Below are positions 15,078 to 23,163 of a DNA stretch of 44,961 nt, piece after piece. Source of the stretch: Candidatus Aegiribacteria sp. Its GTDB lineage: Bacteria; Fermentibacterota; Fermentibacteria; Fermentibacterales; JCC-6. Under the pieces are notes generated by a model. It did not search any database. It had not been told where the DNA came from and saw nothing but the letters and a program-made list of their open reading frames with translations. The translations under genes and the position numbers were made by a program. Location of the stretch: the NCBI GenBank assembly GCA_030600545.1, contig JAUVLV010000016.1, positions 1-44,961 of the forward strand, given 5' to 3'. Positions within the stretch are counted from its first letter, which is position 1, and each line of letters starts with the position of its first letter.

Positions 15078-15944
15078 TTAACTATCTGCCCCGGATTTGA
15101 TAAGGATAAGAATCCTGTCAAGCTCTTCCAGGCTGTGATAACTTATCTCTATTTTTCCGGTTTTCCCTTTACCTCTTATCCGAACCTTTGTTTTTAGAAT
15201 CCTCTGCATCGTTTCCTGCAGCTTTCTTGTCTCAGCTGATTCCATCACAGAAGGATATTTAGATCCTTTCTTTGCAGGGGAATTAAGCCTGCGAACCTTC
15301 TCTTCAAGCAGCCTTACTGATATGCTTCGTTTTGATGCGTTTACAGCTGTCCGGTGGATCAGAGCTTTATTATCCAGCCCCAGCAGAGCTCTTCCGTGCC
15401 CCATGCTCAACCGACCAGCCCTTAGAATATCAAGCACTTGCTCCGGAAGTTCCAGAAGCCTCTGGAAATTTGCCACAGACGAGCGGCTCATACCTACTCT
15501 TTCTCCCATTTCCTCCTGTGTCAGACCGAATTCAGAAGAGAGTCTTTTGAAAGCCTCGGCCTTCTCAACCGGACCAAGATCCTGGCGCTGAATATTTTCA
15601 ACAAGGGCAAGTGCAAGCATCTGCTGATCATCAGCTTCCCTGACAACCACAGGCACTTTCTTCAGTCCTGCTTTGCCAGCTGCTCTCAAACGCCTTTCTC
15701 CGGCAATCAGTTGATACCGCTTACCTGCTTTTCTTATTATAAGAGGCTGAAGGATACCCTGAACAACTATTGATCTGGCCAGTGACGCCGTTTCATCATC
15801 CTTCCATTCTTTCCTTGGCTGAAAGGGATTTGGATCAATTAGTTCTATATCTAATTCGACGGGAGCTCTGTTATCGTTTTCTCTGATCCCGGGGAAGATT
15901 TCATCCATTCCTTTGCCGAGTGCTTTTCGCTTTCTTTTTGTCAT
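15078..15944 (-). CDS. parB: chromosome-partitioning protein ParB (Spo0J)
   Basis: 288 residues. The N-terminal sulfiredoxin-like CTPase domain has the GERRLRAA box (AGERRLRAAGKAG, about residues 81-93) and VENIQRQDLGPVEKAEAF. The HTH contains LTQEEMGERVGMSRSSVANF, and a short C-terminal dimerisation segment follows. It loads on parS and spreads as a CTP-dependent clamp. Its start overlaps parA by four bases (ATGA). Two parS-like palindromes lie 1.5-2.7 kb away in mnmG. Confidence 0.95.
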   Translation of the reverse strand: MTKRKRKALGKGMDEIFPGIRENDNRAPVELDIELIDPNPFQPRKEWKDDETASLARSIVVQGILQPLIIRKAGKRYQLIAGERRLRAAGKAGLKKVPVVVREADDQQMLALALVENIQRQDLGPVEKAEAFKRLSSEFGLTQEEMGERVGMSRSSVANFQRLLELPEQVLDILRAGRLSMGHGRALLGLDNKALIHRTAVNASKRSISVRLLEEKVRRLNSPAKKGSKYPSVMESAETRKLQETMQRILKTKVRIRGKGKTGKIEISYHSLEELDRILILIKSGADS

Positions 15945-16702
15945 CTTTTCATCACCTCCCTGGCCAGGTTAAGGTAACTCAACGCTCCTTTTGATTCAGC
16001 GTCATACAGTAGTACCGGCAGACCGTAGCTTGGTGCTTCGCTGAGTTTTACGTTTCTCGGAATGTTAGTATTGTAAAGTGCAGACCCCAGAAAACCTCTC
16101 ACTTCTTCCTCAACATCCCGGCTCAGTATCAGCCTTCTGTCGAACATGGTAAGAACAACACCGTTTATTGTTAATCCCGGATTCCACAACTGTTTAACGT
16201 TCTTAACCGTATCCATCAGATGAGAAAGGCCCTCAAGAGCGTAGTATTCGCTCTGAAGGGTCACAAGAACTTCATTTGATGCAACAAGGGCATTGATTGT
16301 CAGTAAACCCAATGAAGGCGGACAGTCTATCAATACATAATCGAAACCGCCTGTGCTGTCTTCGAGCGCTTCTTTTAACAGGTACTCCCTGTACTCTGCC
16401 CCGGCAAGTTCTATTTCAAGACCGCAGAGGTTTCTTGACCCCGGAATAAGCATAAGTCCATCAACAGCAGTGGGTATCACCACTTCTTTCAGACTATTCT
16501 CTCCGAGAATTAGAGTGCTGATATTCTTTTCGGTAGTCTGACTGATCCCGAGGCCAGCAGTAGCATTCACCTGTGAATCAAAATCTATTATCAGAACTTC
16601 AATGTTGTTCATAGCCAGGCTTGCGCCAAGATTGATGGCTGTGGTAGTTTTTCCAACACCACCTTTCTGATTGGCAACAGCTATTATCCTGGTTCTGTTC
16701 AT
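15941..16702 (-). CDS. parA: chromosome-partitioning ATPase ParA (Soj)
   Basis: 253 residues. The deviant Walker A NQKGGVGKTTT (residues 11-21) has the signature Lys of the ParA/MinD family, and FDYVLIDCPPSLGLLT is the Walker B region. The length and absence of an N-terminal HTH fit chromosomal Soj-type ParA. AAAGGA precedes the start by six bases. The protein forms ATP-dependent dimers on nucleoid DNA and moves ParB-parS complexes away from the origin. Confidence 0.96.
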   Translation of the reverse strand: MNRTRIIAVANQKGGVGKTTTAINLGASLAMNNIEVLIIDFDSQVNATAGLGISQTTEKNISTLILGENSLKEVVIPTAVDGLMLIPGSRNLCGLEIELAGAEYREYLLKEALEDSTGGFDYVLIDCPPSLGLLTINALVASNEVLVTLQSEYYALEGLSHLMDTVKNVKQLWNPGLTINGVVLTMFDRRLILSRDVEEEVRGFLGSALYNTNIPRNVKLSEAPSYGLPVLLYDAESKGALSYLNLAREVMKR

Positions 16703-16767
16703 TCAATTCCTTTTATGAATTATCGTGTTGAAAGTGCGTTTATGTACATTTTGAGATGCAGTAAGAA

Positions 16768-17343
16768 TCAGAGAAGATACTGCACCAGAAATCCTCTGCG
16801 GTCAAGCGGTGGGTATTTTAGTTCAATAAAATTTTTACATTTTTGCTTTTTCGCTATCTCTGGCTGCCTGTAGACAAATACAGAGCCTTTCCCAGCGATT
16901 TTTCCTATTATCTCAAGTAACGAGGCCGGAGGAGCAACAGCTCTTGCTACAAACTGCTTTACTTCATTTCCCGGATTGAAATCTTCCAGTCTTTCCGGAA
17001 TGATCTTACAATTATCAAGACCCAGTTCCCTTACAGCGAAATCCAGGAACAGGTGTTTTTTCCTCTTGGGTTCGAGAAGTATCATGTTGAATCCCATAAT
17101 CGCAAGCACTATGCCGGGAAACCCGTTTCCACTTCCGATATCAACCACTTTCTGATTTATATCGATTAAAAAAGTGTACGACACGGATTCTAGAAAATGC
17201 CTTCTCCAGAGCCGGTGCTTTTCGCGGGGGCCTATCAGATTAACTATGTAGGATCTTTCAAGAAGAATTCCAGCGAATTTTCCGAAGAGCCCTATTTGCT
17301 TTTCGTCGATAACTATTCCCAGTTCTTCAAGATCATGAACCAT
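16768..17343 (-). CDS. rsmG: 16S rRNA (guanine-527-N7)-methyltransferase
   Basis: 191 residues with ATG 17343 chosen: AAGGGG lies five bases upstream and the product then begins as other RsmG proteins do. An in-frame ATG at 17382, directly after the mnmG stop, would add 13 residues. The SAM-binding motif VDIGSGNGFPGIVLA is followed by LLEPKRKKHLFL, and RAVAPPASLLEI is the usual C-terminal motif region. It methylates G527 of 16S rRNA. It follows mnmG as in many bacteria, in an apparent mnmE-mnmG-rsmG-parA-parB run. Confidence 0.92.
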   Translation of the reverse strand: MVHDLEELGIVIDEKQIGLFGKFAGILLERSYIVNLIGPREKHRLWRRHFLESVSYTFLIDINQKVVDIGSGNGFPGIVLAIMGFNMILLEPKRKKHLFLDFAVRELGLDNCKIIPERLEDFNPGNEVKQFVARAVAPPASLLEIIGKIAGKGSVFVYRQPEIAKKQKCKNFIELKYPPLDRRGFLVQYLL

Positions 17344-17382
17344 AGCACCCCTTGGAGGAAATGACAGAGGAAATGTTGTCAT

Positions 17383-19215
17383 TTACCTTTCGCTTCCATC
17401 AGTAGTGTTCCACGTGGAACGTTTTCTGCTCAAGTATATCAGAAGTCCCTGAAGATCTGTGGGCCTGATTCCCTTTATCTTCTCCGCTTCTGCAAGTGTA
17501 TCGGGTTTTTCTCTTTGCAGTGCTTCTCTTGATTCCCAGCAGATTTCATCAATATTCATATAAGATTCTATCTCCTTGAGATTTATCTTCTCCGAATTTC
17601 TTCTTGATTCATGCCTTCTAAGGTTCCTTCTTATGTATCCGCTGTATTTCTCATCCAGCATTACAGAACTGAGTATTTTCATGTCCATTCCATACAAAGA
17701 AGGTACTTCAGCAACAGCCTTTTCTGCATTGTTGCCTGTTCTTCTGCACCATTTTGTCATTTTAATACCCTCTATAGTCTCTCTTTCAAGGATATTCATT
17801 ACTTTTTCTGCTTCTTTCAAATTTTCAAGCAACTTATCTCTCTTTTTTTCTGAAAGTACTCCTAATCTGTTTGCCGTATCGTAAAGCCTTCTGTCAGCAT
17901 TATCCTGTCTAAGATGCAATCTGTTTTCTGCCCTTGAGGAGAACATTCTGTATGGTTCGTCTGCTCCTTTCCTGACTACATCATCGATCATCACGCCAAT
18001 GTATGATATCATTCTCGACATTCCTATCGGTTCCATACCTTTTGCTGCTCTGCCTCCATTCGCGCCAGCTATCAGTCCCAGACCCGCCGCTTCTTCGTAA
18101 CCGGATGTTCCGCATATCTGCCCTGCTATGAAAACATTTTCAGTTCTCCTCAGTTTCAGCGTATCTTCTATCTCCGAATTGTGAAAGTATGAATATTCCA
18201 CGGCGTATCCGTAATCAGATATTACTGATTTTTCAAAACCTGGAAGAGATTTTACCATTTTTTCCTGTGCTTCTCTTGGAAGGCTGCTTGAAAGACCGTT
18301 CAGGTAGAAATACCTTGATCTATACCCCATTGGTTCAACGTATATTTTGTGACTCTTTCTATCCGGGAATTTAACAACCTTATCTTCGAAGCTTGGGCAG
18401 TATCTTGGTCCCGTTCCTTCAATTCTCCCTGCCATCAGAGGTGAAAGATGAAGGTATTCCTTTGTAATCTCCATTGTATCTCTGTTGGTATGTGTAGCGT
18501 AACAGATATCTTCCTTATCTGAAATCCTGCTATTATCGAAACTGAAAATGAAATCTGATTTTTCCGATTTCTGTACTTCAAGAACATCTGTATTTACAGA
18601 TTTTCTTACAATTCTTGCCGGCGTACCTGTCTTAAATCGTTCCACGTGGAACATTCTCTTTACAAGGTCCGATTCAAGCGAATCAGCAGAGATGTCTCCT
18701 ATTCTTCCTCCTTTCCATAATTCATTTCCCCTGAATAATCTTCCTTTCAAGAATGTGCCTGCCGCAAGAATCACTGTTTTTCCTTTTATTATCCCCTTTT
18801 TTCTGCATTTGACTCCACCAACTCTCTCCGTTTTACCAGTGAGTTCCGTTACTTCATCCTCCAGTACAAATACTCCGCTTTTTCTCAGGTATTTCTGCTG
18901 TTCCCTTGCGTACGCATCTGCGTCTGACTGAACCCTTGGTCCCCATACAGCTGGCCCTTTTCTTCTGTTAAGCATTCTGAACTGTAATCTTGTTGCATCT
19001 GCTGATTTTGCCATTGATCCGTCCATTGCATCAATTTCACGTACTATTGTCCCCTTCGAAATCCCTCCTATTGCCGGATTACATGACATTTCACCTATCC
19101 GGCTCATTTTTGCTGATATCAGAATTACGCTGCATTCAATTCTTCTTGCCGCAAGCGCCGCTTCTATTCCTGCATGTCCTCCACCGACTACAATTACATC
19201 GTATTCTTCTTTCAT
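17383..19215 (-). CDS. mnmG: tRNA U34 carboxymethylaminomethyl-modifying enzyme, FAD subunit
   Basis: 610 residues from ATG 19215, whose ATGA overlaps the mnmE stop. The N-terminal FAD motif is VIVVGGGHAGIEAALAAR (about residues 7-24). Further motifs are MSCNPAIGGISKGTIVREID, FKTGTPARI and EEAAGLGLIAGANGGRAA. With MnmE it installs the 5-carboxymethylaminomethyl group on wobble uridines. The gene carries two ParB-binding parS palindromes within its coding sequence, at 17406-17421 and 18638-18653. Confidence 0.96.
   Translation of the reverse strand: MKEEYDVIVVGGGHAGIEAALAARRIECSVILISAKMSRIGEMSCNPAIGGISKGTIVREIDAMDGSMAKSADATRLQFRMLNRRKGPAVWGPRVQSDADAYAREQQKYLRKSGVFVLEDEVTELTGKTERVGGVKCRKKGIIKGKTVILAAGTFLKGRLFRGNELWKGGRIGDISADSLESDLVKRMFHVERFKTGTPARIVRKSVNTDVLEVQKSEKSDFIFSFDNSRISDKEDICYATHTNRDTMEITKEYLHLSPLMAGRIEGTGPRYCPSFEDKVVKFPDRKSHKIYVEPMGYRSRYFYLNGLSSSLPREAQEKMVKSLPGFEKSVISDYGYAVEYSYFHNSEIEDTLKLRRTENVFIAGQICGTSGYEEAAGLGLIAGANGGRAAKGMEPIGMSRMISYIGVMIDDVVRKGADEPYRMFSSRAENRLHLRQDNADRRLYDTANRLGVLSEKKRDKLLENLKEAEKVMNILERETIEGIKMTKWCRRTGNNAEKAVAEVPSLYGMDMKILSSVMLDEKYSGYIRRNLRRHESRRNSEKINLKEIESYMNIDEICWESREALQREKPDTLAEAEKIKGIRPTDLQGLLIYLSRKRSTWNTTDGSER
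17406..17421. promoter_or_regulatory. parS centromere-like site 1
   Basis: TGTTCCACGTGGAACG has a 14-bp perfect palindrome GTTCCACGTGGAAC, which matches the bacterial parS consensus of the tGTTnCACGTGnAACa type. It lies near the 3' end of mnmG, about 1.5 kb from parB. Confidence 0.85.
18638..18653. promoter_or_regulatory. parS centromere-like site 2
   Basis: CGTTCCACGTGGAACA has the same 14-bp palindrome as site 1, 1232 bp away, also inside mnmG. Two identical palindromes of this length close to parAB and the origin are very unlikely by chance. Confidence 0.85.
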
Positions 19216-20495
19216 TTTCCCACGCACATTCCTGCAAGAGCTCTCTCAACACTTATCTGGATATTTTCGCCTTTGCCAAGTATTCTTCTTGTTTCTATTT
19301 CTGCCTCATTCATAAGCTCAGCTGCCATGTCTAATTCGTTTGAAGAGAGATATTCCATCGCTCCTTTTATTTCTTCTTCAATTCTTTTTGCTGCTCCCGA
19401 TAGAGACATGCTTCCGGGTAATTCAGATATTCTCTTTTTCAATTCGTCCAGTCCCTCGCCGGTGAATGATGATATTCTTATAAGTTCAGTATTATTCTTC
19501 TTTTTGTTTATATCACTCTTTGCTTCTATCTCTATTATCTCACCAATTTTACTTCTTACCTCATCAGCCGGGGGTATTCTTCCTCCTTCTGACATCCAGA
19601 TTACCCTTTCAGTTCCATCAAGTCCTTTTATCACAGCCTCCGATGCTGCTTTGTCCAATCCGAATCCATCTGTGCCAGCCGTATCGCAGAGCTGAATTTT
19701 TCTTCCTCCTATTTCCAGATAACCGATTGAGCCATCTCTTGTTGTTCCTGGTTCTTCCGATACAAGAGCACTTTCTTTTCCTGTCAACACGTTGAAAAGA
19801 GTTGATTTCCCTGAATTCGCAGGTCCCATTATTACGACTCTTTTACTTTTTTCTATGGATAAAGCAATTCTTCTGAAATTTTCTGCTTTCTTAACAAGTT
19901 CAATTAAGATGTTTCCTATACTTTCATCGTTACTGTCAAGATGCATTTCTCCGAATTCTATATTACCTTCAACCTTTTCCCTGGCTCTCTCTATTTCGTT
20001 CAGCATCTTTCTACATACTTGTTCTGTTTCCCCTGGATAAGTTCTTTTATCTTTCTCCTTGTCCCATGACGCTGCAAGTGCAATAACCTGAACTGCGTTC
20101 ATTCTTCCGTTAACGAACGCCCTTTTTGTGAATTCACCCGGTTCAGCTCTCCTGGCCCCTTTCCTTATCAGCAATTCTATTATTTCTCTTACCGATGAAG
20201 GAATTCCGTGACAGGTGATCTCTACCATTTCCTCTCCGGTGAAACTTCTTCCCTCCGGCCATGAGATGGCTACAACTTCGTCAATAATTCTTTTGTTTTC
20301 TGTTACATTACCTACTTTTCTGCGCATTCCTCTCAATCGGTTTCTTTCGAGTAACATTACATCTTCCATAATCTCGAAAGAACCTTTTCCGCTCACCCTT
20401 ATTACAGATAACGCGGATGTTCCCTCAGGAGTTGCCAATGCACAGATAATTTCAGGAGATATATTATCTTTTTTCGATTTTTCAGTATAAGGCAT
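19212..20495 (-). CDS. mnmE: tRNA modification GTPase MnmE
   Basis: 427 residues, slightly shorter than the usual 450 or so. The N-terminal folate-binding domain is ICALATPEGTSALSVIRVSG. The G domain has P-loop GPANSGKSTLFNVL, GTTRD (G2) and CDTAG (G3). The G4 position reads AKSD instead of NKxD, which could loosen guanine specificity. The C-terminus is CVGK, equivalent to the catalytic C(I/L)GK. It is partner of MnmG in wobble uridine modification. The stop overlaps the mnmG start, and yidC ends 15 bases upstream of its start codon. Confidence 0.94.
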   Translation of the reverse strand: MPYTEKSKKDNISPEIICALATPEGTSALSVIRVSGKGSFEIMEDVMLLERNRLRGMRRKVGNVTENKRIIDEVVAISWPEGRSFTGEEMVEITCHGIPSSVREIIELLIRKGARRAEPGEFTKRAFVNGRMNAVQVIALAASWDKEKDKRTYPGETEQVCRKMLNEIERAREKVEGNIEFGEMHLDSNDESIGNILIELVKKAENFRRIALSIEKSKRVVIMGPANSGKSTLFNVLTGKESALVSEEPGTTRDGSIGYLEIGGRKIQLCDTAGTDGFGLDKAASEAVIKGLDGTERVIWMSEGGRIPPADEVRSKIGEIIEIEAKSDINKKKNNTELIRISSFTGEGLDELKKRISELPGSMSLSGAAKRIEEEIKGAMEYLSSNELDMAAELMNEAEIETRRILGKGENIQISVERALAGMCVGK

Positions 20496-20510
20496 TTTTC
20501 CAGGTCATTT

Positions 20511-22100
20511 TCAGCCCTGCTCTGCCTCCAGCTTGTTCTTTATTAGCTGTTGCTGCCCTATTGTAAGTATGTTGTTAATGAACCAGTAAAGAGTCAGTCC
20601 TGCGGGGAATCTCATGAACAGGAATGTCATGAAAATTGGCATCATGTACATCATTCCCTTCTGGCTCTGGTCCGTCATAGTCATCTTCTGCTGAATGAAC
20701 ATCGCTATACCCATCAGGAGGGCAAGTATACCTATTCCGTGAAGTCCCAGAATCGGTGACTGGAATGGTATAAATGTTTCTGGTTTTGAAAGGTCCTGTA
20801 TCCATAGCATGAACGGCGCTCCCCTAAGTTGTACTGAATTTGCCAGAACACGATAAAGAGCAAAGAAAACCGGCATCTGCATCAGCATTGGAAGGCAGCC
20901 TCCCAGTGGGTTCACGCCCTCTTCACGGTAGAGTTTCTGCATTGCGCTTTGAAGGGCTTTAGGATCGTTTTTAAACTTTGCCTGCAGCTCTTTCATTTTT
21001 GGCTGTACCTGTTTAAGCTTTGCCATTGATTTGAAACTCTTTGTTGTAAGTGGCAATAGAACAATCTTTAACACTATTGCCATCAGTATTATCTTAACAC
21101 CCCAGTTACTTACGAATGAAATCACCGACGTACAGAACCAGAATAGAAACCTTCCTATGTCTCTTATTATCGGCCATCCGAAATCAACCAGTCTGCTTGT
21201 ATCTCTGCCCAGAGATCTCAGTCTTCCATAATCAAGAGGTCCTGCGTATACGAATATTCTGTTATCCTCCAACCCTATGGAAGGGGATTGATTTTCATCG
21301 GTTGTGTAAAGGTAACCGTATGCTCTTTCATAGGATTGCGGCATCATTATAACTGCAAAGTACTGTGACCTTGAGGCTATCCATTCAACATTTCCAACCT
21401 GTACATTATCAGTTATATCGCAGGAATTTTCGTCTTTTATCTTCTCAGCATTCCATTGAGCTTTGAAATATTTTGTTGGGTTTGAGTTAATCTCACTTAC
21501 TGGTAATATTCCTGTATTCAGAACTGTTATTTCATCAATCGCATCCGTTTCAAGAAGAAAACCGTACCGCCCTGGAGTGAAAGTGTAACTGATTTCTCCG
21601 CCGCCTGACGGGTCTTGAAACAGTATTGTTTCCGGATTTTCATTTATAATAACTGTATCGCTCGAAGAGGTCTCGTAAGCGATATTACTCGTTATCCACC
21701 TGTTCCCATTGAAATTTACGCACCCGACAGATTCCGCACCCGGCAAACCTTCGTACTGAAGCAGTTTCCAGCTGGTTACCGTGCCACCCTCAGTTGATAT
21801 CTCCGCTTCTACGATTTCTTTATTCTGATCATATATTATTACCGTAATTACCCTTTCATCGGGCAATTCTTCTATTATATTAGTCTTTCCTATTGAATCT
21901 GGCGTTAAATTTTCATGAATTATTCCAACCGAAACTGAATCTTCCTTAAACGGTTTATGTTCCTGGGGTATTTGCCGTACTGTCTGCATCGTGTTATCAT
22001 AACTGTCAGTCGTTGTTGATCTTCCCATGAACTGCCAGCTTACAAACAGAACTATTGCCATCAAAGCAGCGGCTAACAGAAGCCTATTCTGATCACTCAT
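20511..22100 (-). CDS. yidC: membrane protein insertase YidC
   Basis: 529 residues from ATG 22100, which overlaps the yidD stop (ATGA). An N-terminal anchor helix (about 6-22) is followed by a large periplasmic beta-sandwich domain to about residue 305, as in Gram-negative YidC. The conserved insertase core starts near [20 protein letters not shown], with a basic coiled loop ([16 protein letters not shown]) and four further helices ending [20 protein letters not shown]. The large periplasmic domain argues for a two-membrane cell. It inserts membrane proteins with or without SecYEG. Confidence 0.96.
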   Translation of the reverse strand: MSDQNRLLLAAALMAIVLFVSWQFMGRSTTTDSYDNTMQTVRQIPQEHKPFKEDSVSVGIIHENLTPDSIGKTNIIEELPDERVITVIIYDQNKEIVEAEISTEGGTVTSWKLLQYEGLPGAESVGCVNFNGNRWITSNIAYETSSSDTVIINENPETILFQDPSGGGEISYTFTPGRYGFLLETDAIDEITVLNTGILPVSEINSNPTKYFKAQWNAEKIKDENSCDITDNVQVGNVEWIASRSQYFAVIMMPQSYERAYGYLYTTDENQSPSIGLEDNRIFVYAGPLDYGRLRSLGRDTSRLVDFGWPIIRDIGRFLFWFCTSVISFVSNWGVKIILMAIVLKIVLLPLTTKSFKSMAKLKQVQPKMKELQAKFKNDPKALQSAMQKLYREEGVNPLGGCLPMLMQMPVFFALYRVLANSVQLRGAPFMLWIQDLSKPETFIPFQSPILGLHGIGILALLMGIAMFIQQKMTMTDQSQKGMMYMMPIFMTFLFMRFPAGLTLYWFINNILTIGQQQLIKNKLEAEQG

Positions 22101-22360
22101 TTTCGGTTCTCCCATTTATCAGGCACAGGATCATATCCGCCATCTCTGAATGGATGGCATCGGATTATACGCAGTATTGCGATTCTTGTTCCTCGTAATA
22201 TTCCGTATCTCCCTATTGCAGTTTCCGCATAAACGCTGCATGTCGGTGTATATATGCAACTTGATGGAAACATTGGTGAAATGAATTTCCTGTATCCTCT
22301 TATTGTACCTTTGAGGAAAGACTCGATTATTATTCTCAGCTTACTGTCCTTTTTACTCAT
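22097..22360 (-). CDS. yidD: membrane protein insertion efficiency factor YidD
   Basis: 87 residues with the full YidD signature: [26 protein letters not shown] is the conserved core (four sub-blocks around the two cysteines), then [17 protein letters not shown]. It is a small amphipathic, membrane-associated protein that aids YidC insertion. It lies between rnpA and yidC, its standard place, 15 bases after the rnpA stop. Confidence 0.94.
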   Translation of the reverse strand: MSKKDSKLRIIIESFLKGTIRGYRKFISPMFPSSCIYTPTCSVYAETAIGRYGILRGTRIAILRIIRCHPFRDGGYDPVPDKWENRK

Positions 22361-22375
22361 CGGCGTTTACGCATT

Positions 22376-22852
22376 TCAGCAGGAATTACTTTCTATTATT
22401 GATATAAGCCTTCCAAAATCCTCACGGATTTCAGTCCATTTCGCATCCTTCAACTTGCCCGCAGGTAATATAACTATATCTGCTCCTATCCTTTTTCCTT
22501 TTTCATTTGCCAATCCCTTTATTCTCCTTCTTATCAAGTTTCTTCTTACTGCGTTCCCGCTTTTTGCAGATAGAGAAAACCCCAGGCGGATAAATCCCAG
22601 GGTATTCTTTACATAAACCGCCCTGAATGATATACCCCTGAAAGCCTTACCCGTTCTGAAAACCCTTCTGAACTGGCCGCCCTTTTTCAGGGTTCTCTCC
22701 GATTTAATCAGGGAATCAATTTCCTTCTTCCTTTTCTTCTTCGTGCATTGATCGTTCTTCTGCCGCTTTTTGTCGACATTCTTTTTCGAAAGCCATGTCT
22801 TCTTGCTTTCGACAGCTTGCTTGGCTGGAAGGTTCTTTTCATTTAGAATCAC
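22376..22852 (-). CDS. rnpA: ribonuclease P protein component with long N-terminal extension overlapping rpmH
   Basis: 158 residues, about 40 longer than usual. The conserved part starts near residue 50 ([20 protein letters not shown]), and the RNR motif is [16 protein letters not shown]. The only ATG, GTG or TTG codon in this frame upstream of the conserved core is GTG 22852, ten bases before the rpmH ATG, and a TGA lies further upstream. The Lys-rich extension (residues 1-50) is therefore real unless a non-standard codon such as CTG or ATT is used. The Shine-Dalgarno AGGAAAG next to GTG is shared with rpmH. This is the Thermus-type rpmH/rnpA overlap. It forms the protein subunit of RNase P, which matures tRNA 5' ends. 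Confidence 0.9.
   Translation of the reverse strand: MILNEKNLPAKQAVESKKTWLSKKNVDKKRQKNDQCTKKKRKKEIDSLIKSERTLKKGGQFRRVFRTGKAFRGISFRAVYVKNTLGFIRLGFSLSAKSGNAVRRNLIRRRIKGLANEKGKRIGADIVILPAGKLKDAKWTEIREDFGRLISIIESNSC
22708..22842 (-). CDS. rpmH: 50S ribosomal protein L34, nested inside rnpA
   Basis: 44 residues beginning [19 protein letters not shown] and ending in an [11 protein letters not shown] tail, an unmistakable L34. It lies entirely inside the 5' part of rnpA in another frame: ATG 22842 is ten bases downstream of the rnpA GTG, and TGA is at 22708-22710, so all its bases are used twice. L34 is the small basic protein of the large ribosomal subunit and normally precedes rnpA without overlap. 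Confidence 0.95.
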   Translation of the reverse strand: MKRTFQPSKLSKARRHGFRKRMSTKSGRRTINARRRKGRRKLIP

Positions 22853-22867
22853 TCTTTCCTGAATACT

Positions 22868-22883
22868 CGCCTTGACGAAGGCG
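22868..22883 (-). promoter_or_regulatory. short leader hairpin upstream of rpmH/rnpA
   Basis: CGCCTT and AAGGCG pair around a four-base loop, 16 bases upstream of the rnpA GTG in the leader of the leftward transcript. It is too short, and followed by no T-run, to be a terminator. It could shield or expose the shared ribosome site. The function is guessed. Confidence 0.35.
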
Positions 22884-23006
22884 TGATTATTGCATCAGTT
22901 TCATTAGTCAGTAAATATTATCTCTAGGAGTCAACGATTGTGAAAGCTAGCCAATATAATCATTTATGTCAAGTATTTGGGACAACTCTATTTGCATGCT
23001 CAGAGG

Positions 23007-23106
23007 TTATCAACATTGTATCTTTACAATGCATTAATTTTCTCCCTAAGTTATTTTTTGATAATCATTTACCCTTTATTATCTCTGTGGATATCTCTGT
23101 GTATAA
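23007..23106. other. DnaA-box cluster upstream of dnaA (possible part of oriC or dnaA autoregulation)
   Basis: The region 22853-23163 between the divergent rpmH/rnpA and dnaA genes is AT-rich. It holds TTATCAACA (23007-23015), TGTGGATAT (23086-23094, one mismatch in the second position class) and TGTGTATAA (23098-23106, the reverse complement of TTATACACA, a perfect TTATNCACA box). Confidence 0.6.
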
Positions 23107-23163
23107 ACAACGCTTTTTGCTGTCGGCCTTTGTCTTAAGCTACAGTTATTGATTGGAATACGT

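Noticed and set aside
16768-17382. RsmG start at ATG 17382
   Set aside because: Its ribosome site would be only three bases away across the mnmG stop; ATG 17343 has AAGGGG at good distance and fits the family start, though the longer form is not excluded.
22376-22700. A normal-length RnpA starting downstream of rpmH
   Set aside because: No ATG, GTG or TTG exists in the rnpA frame between 22849 and the conserved core; only non-standard codons would allow it.
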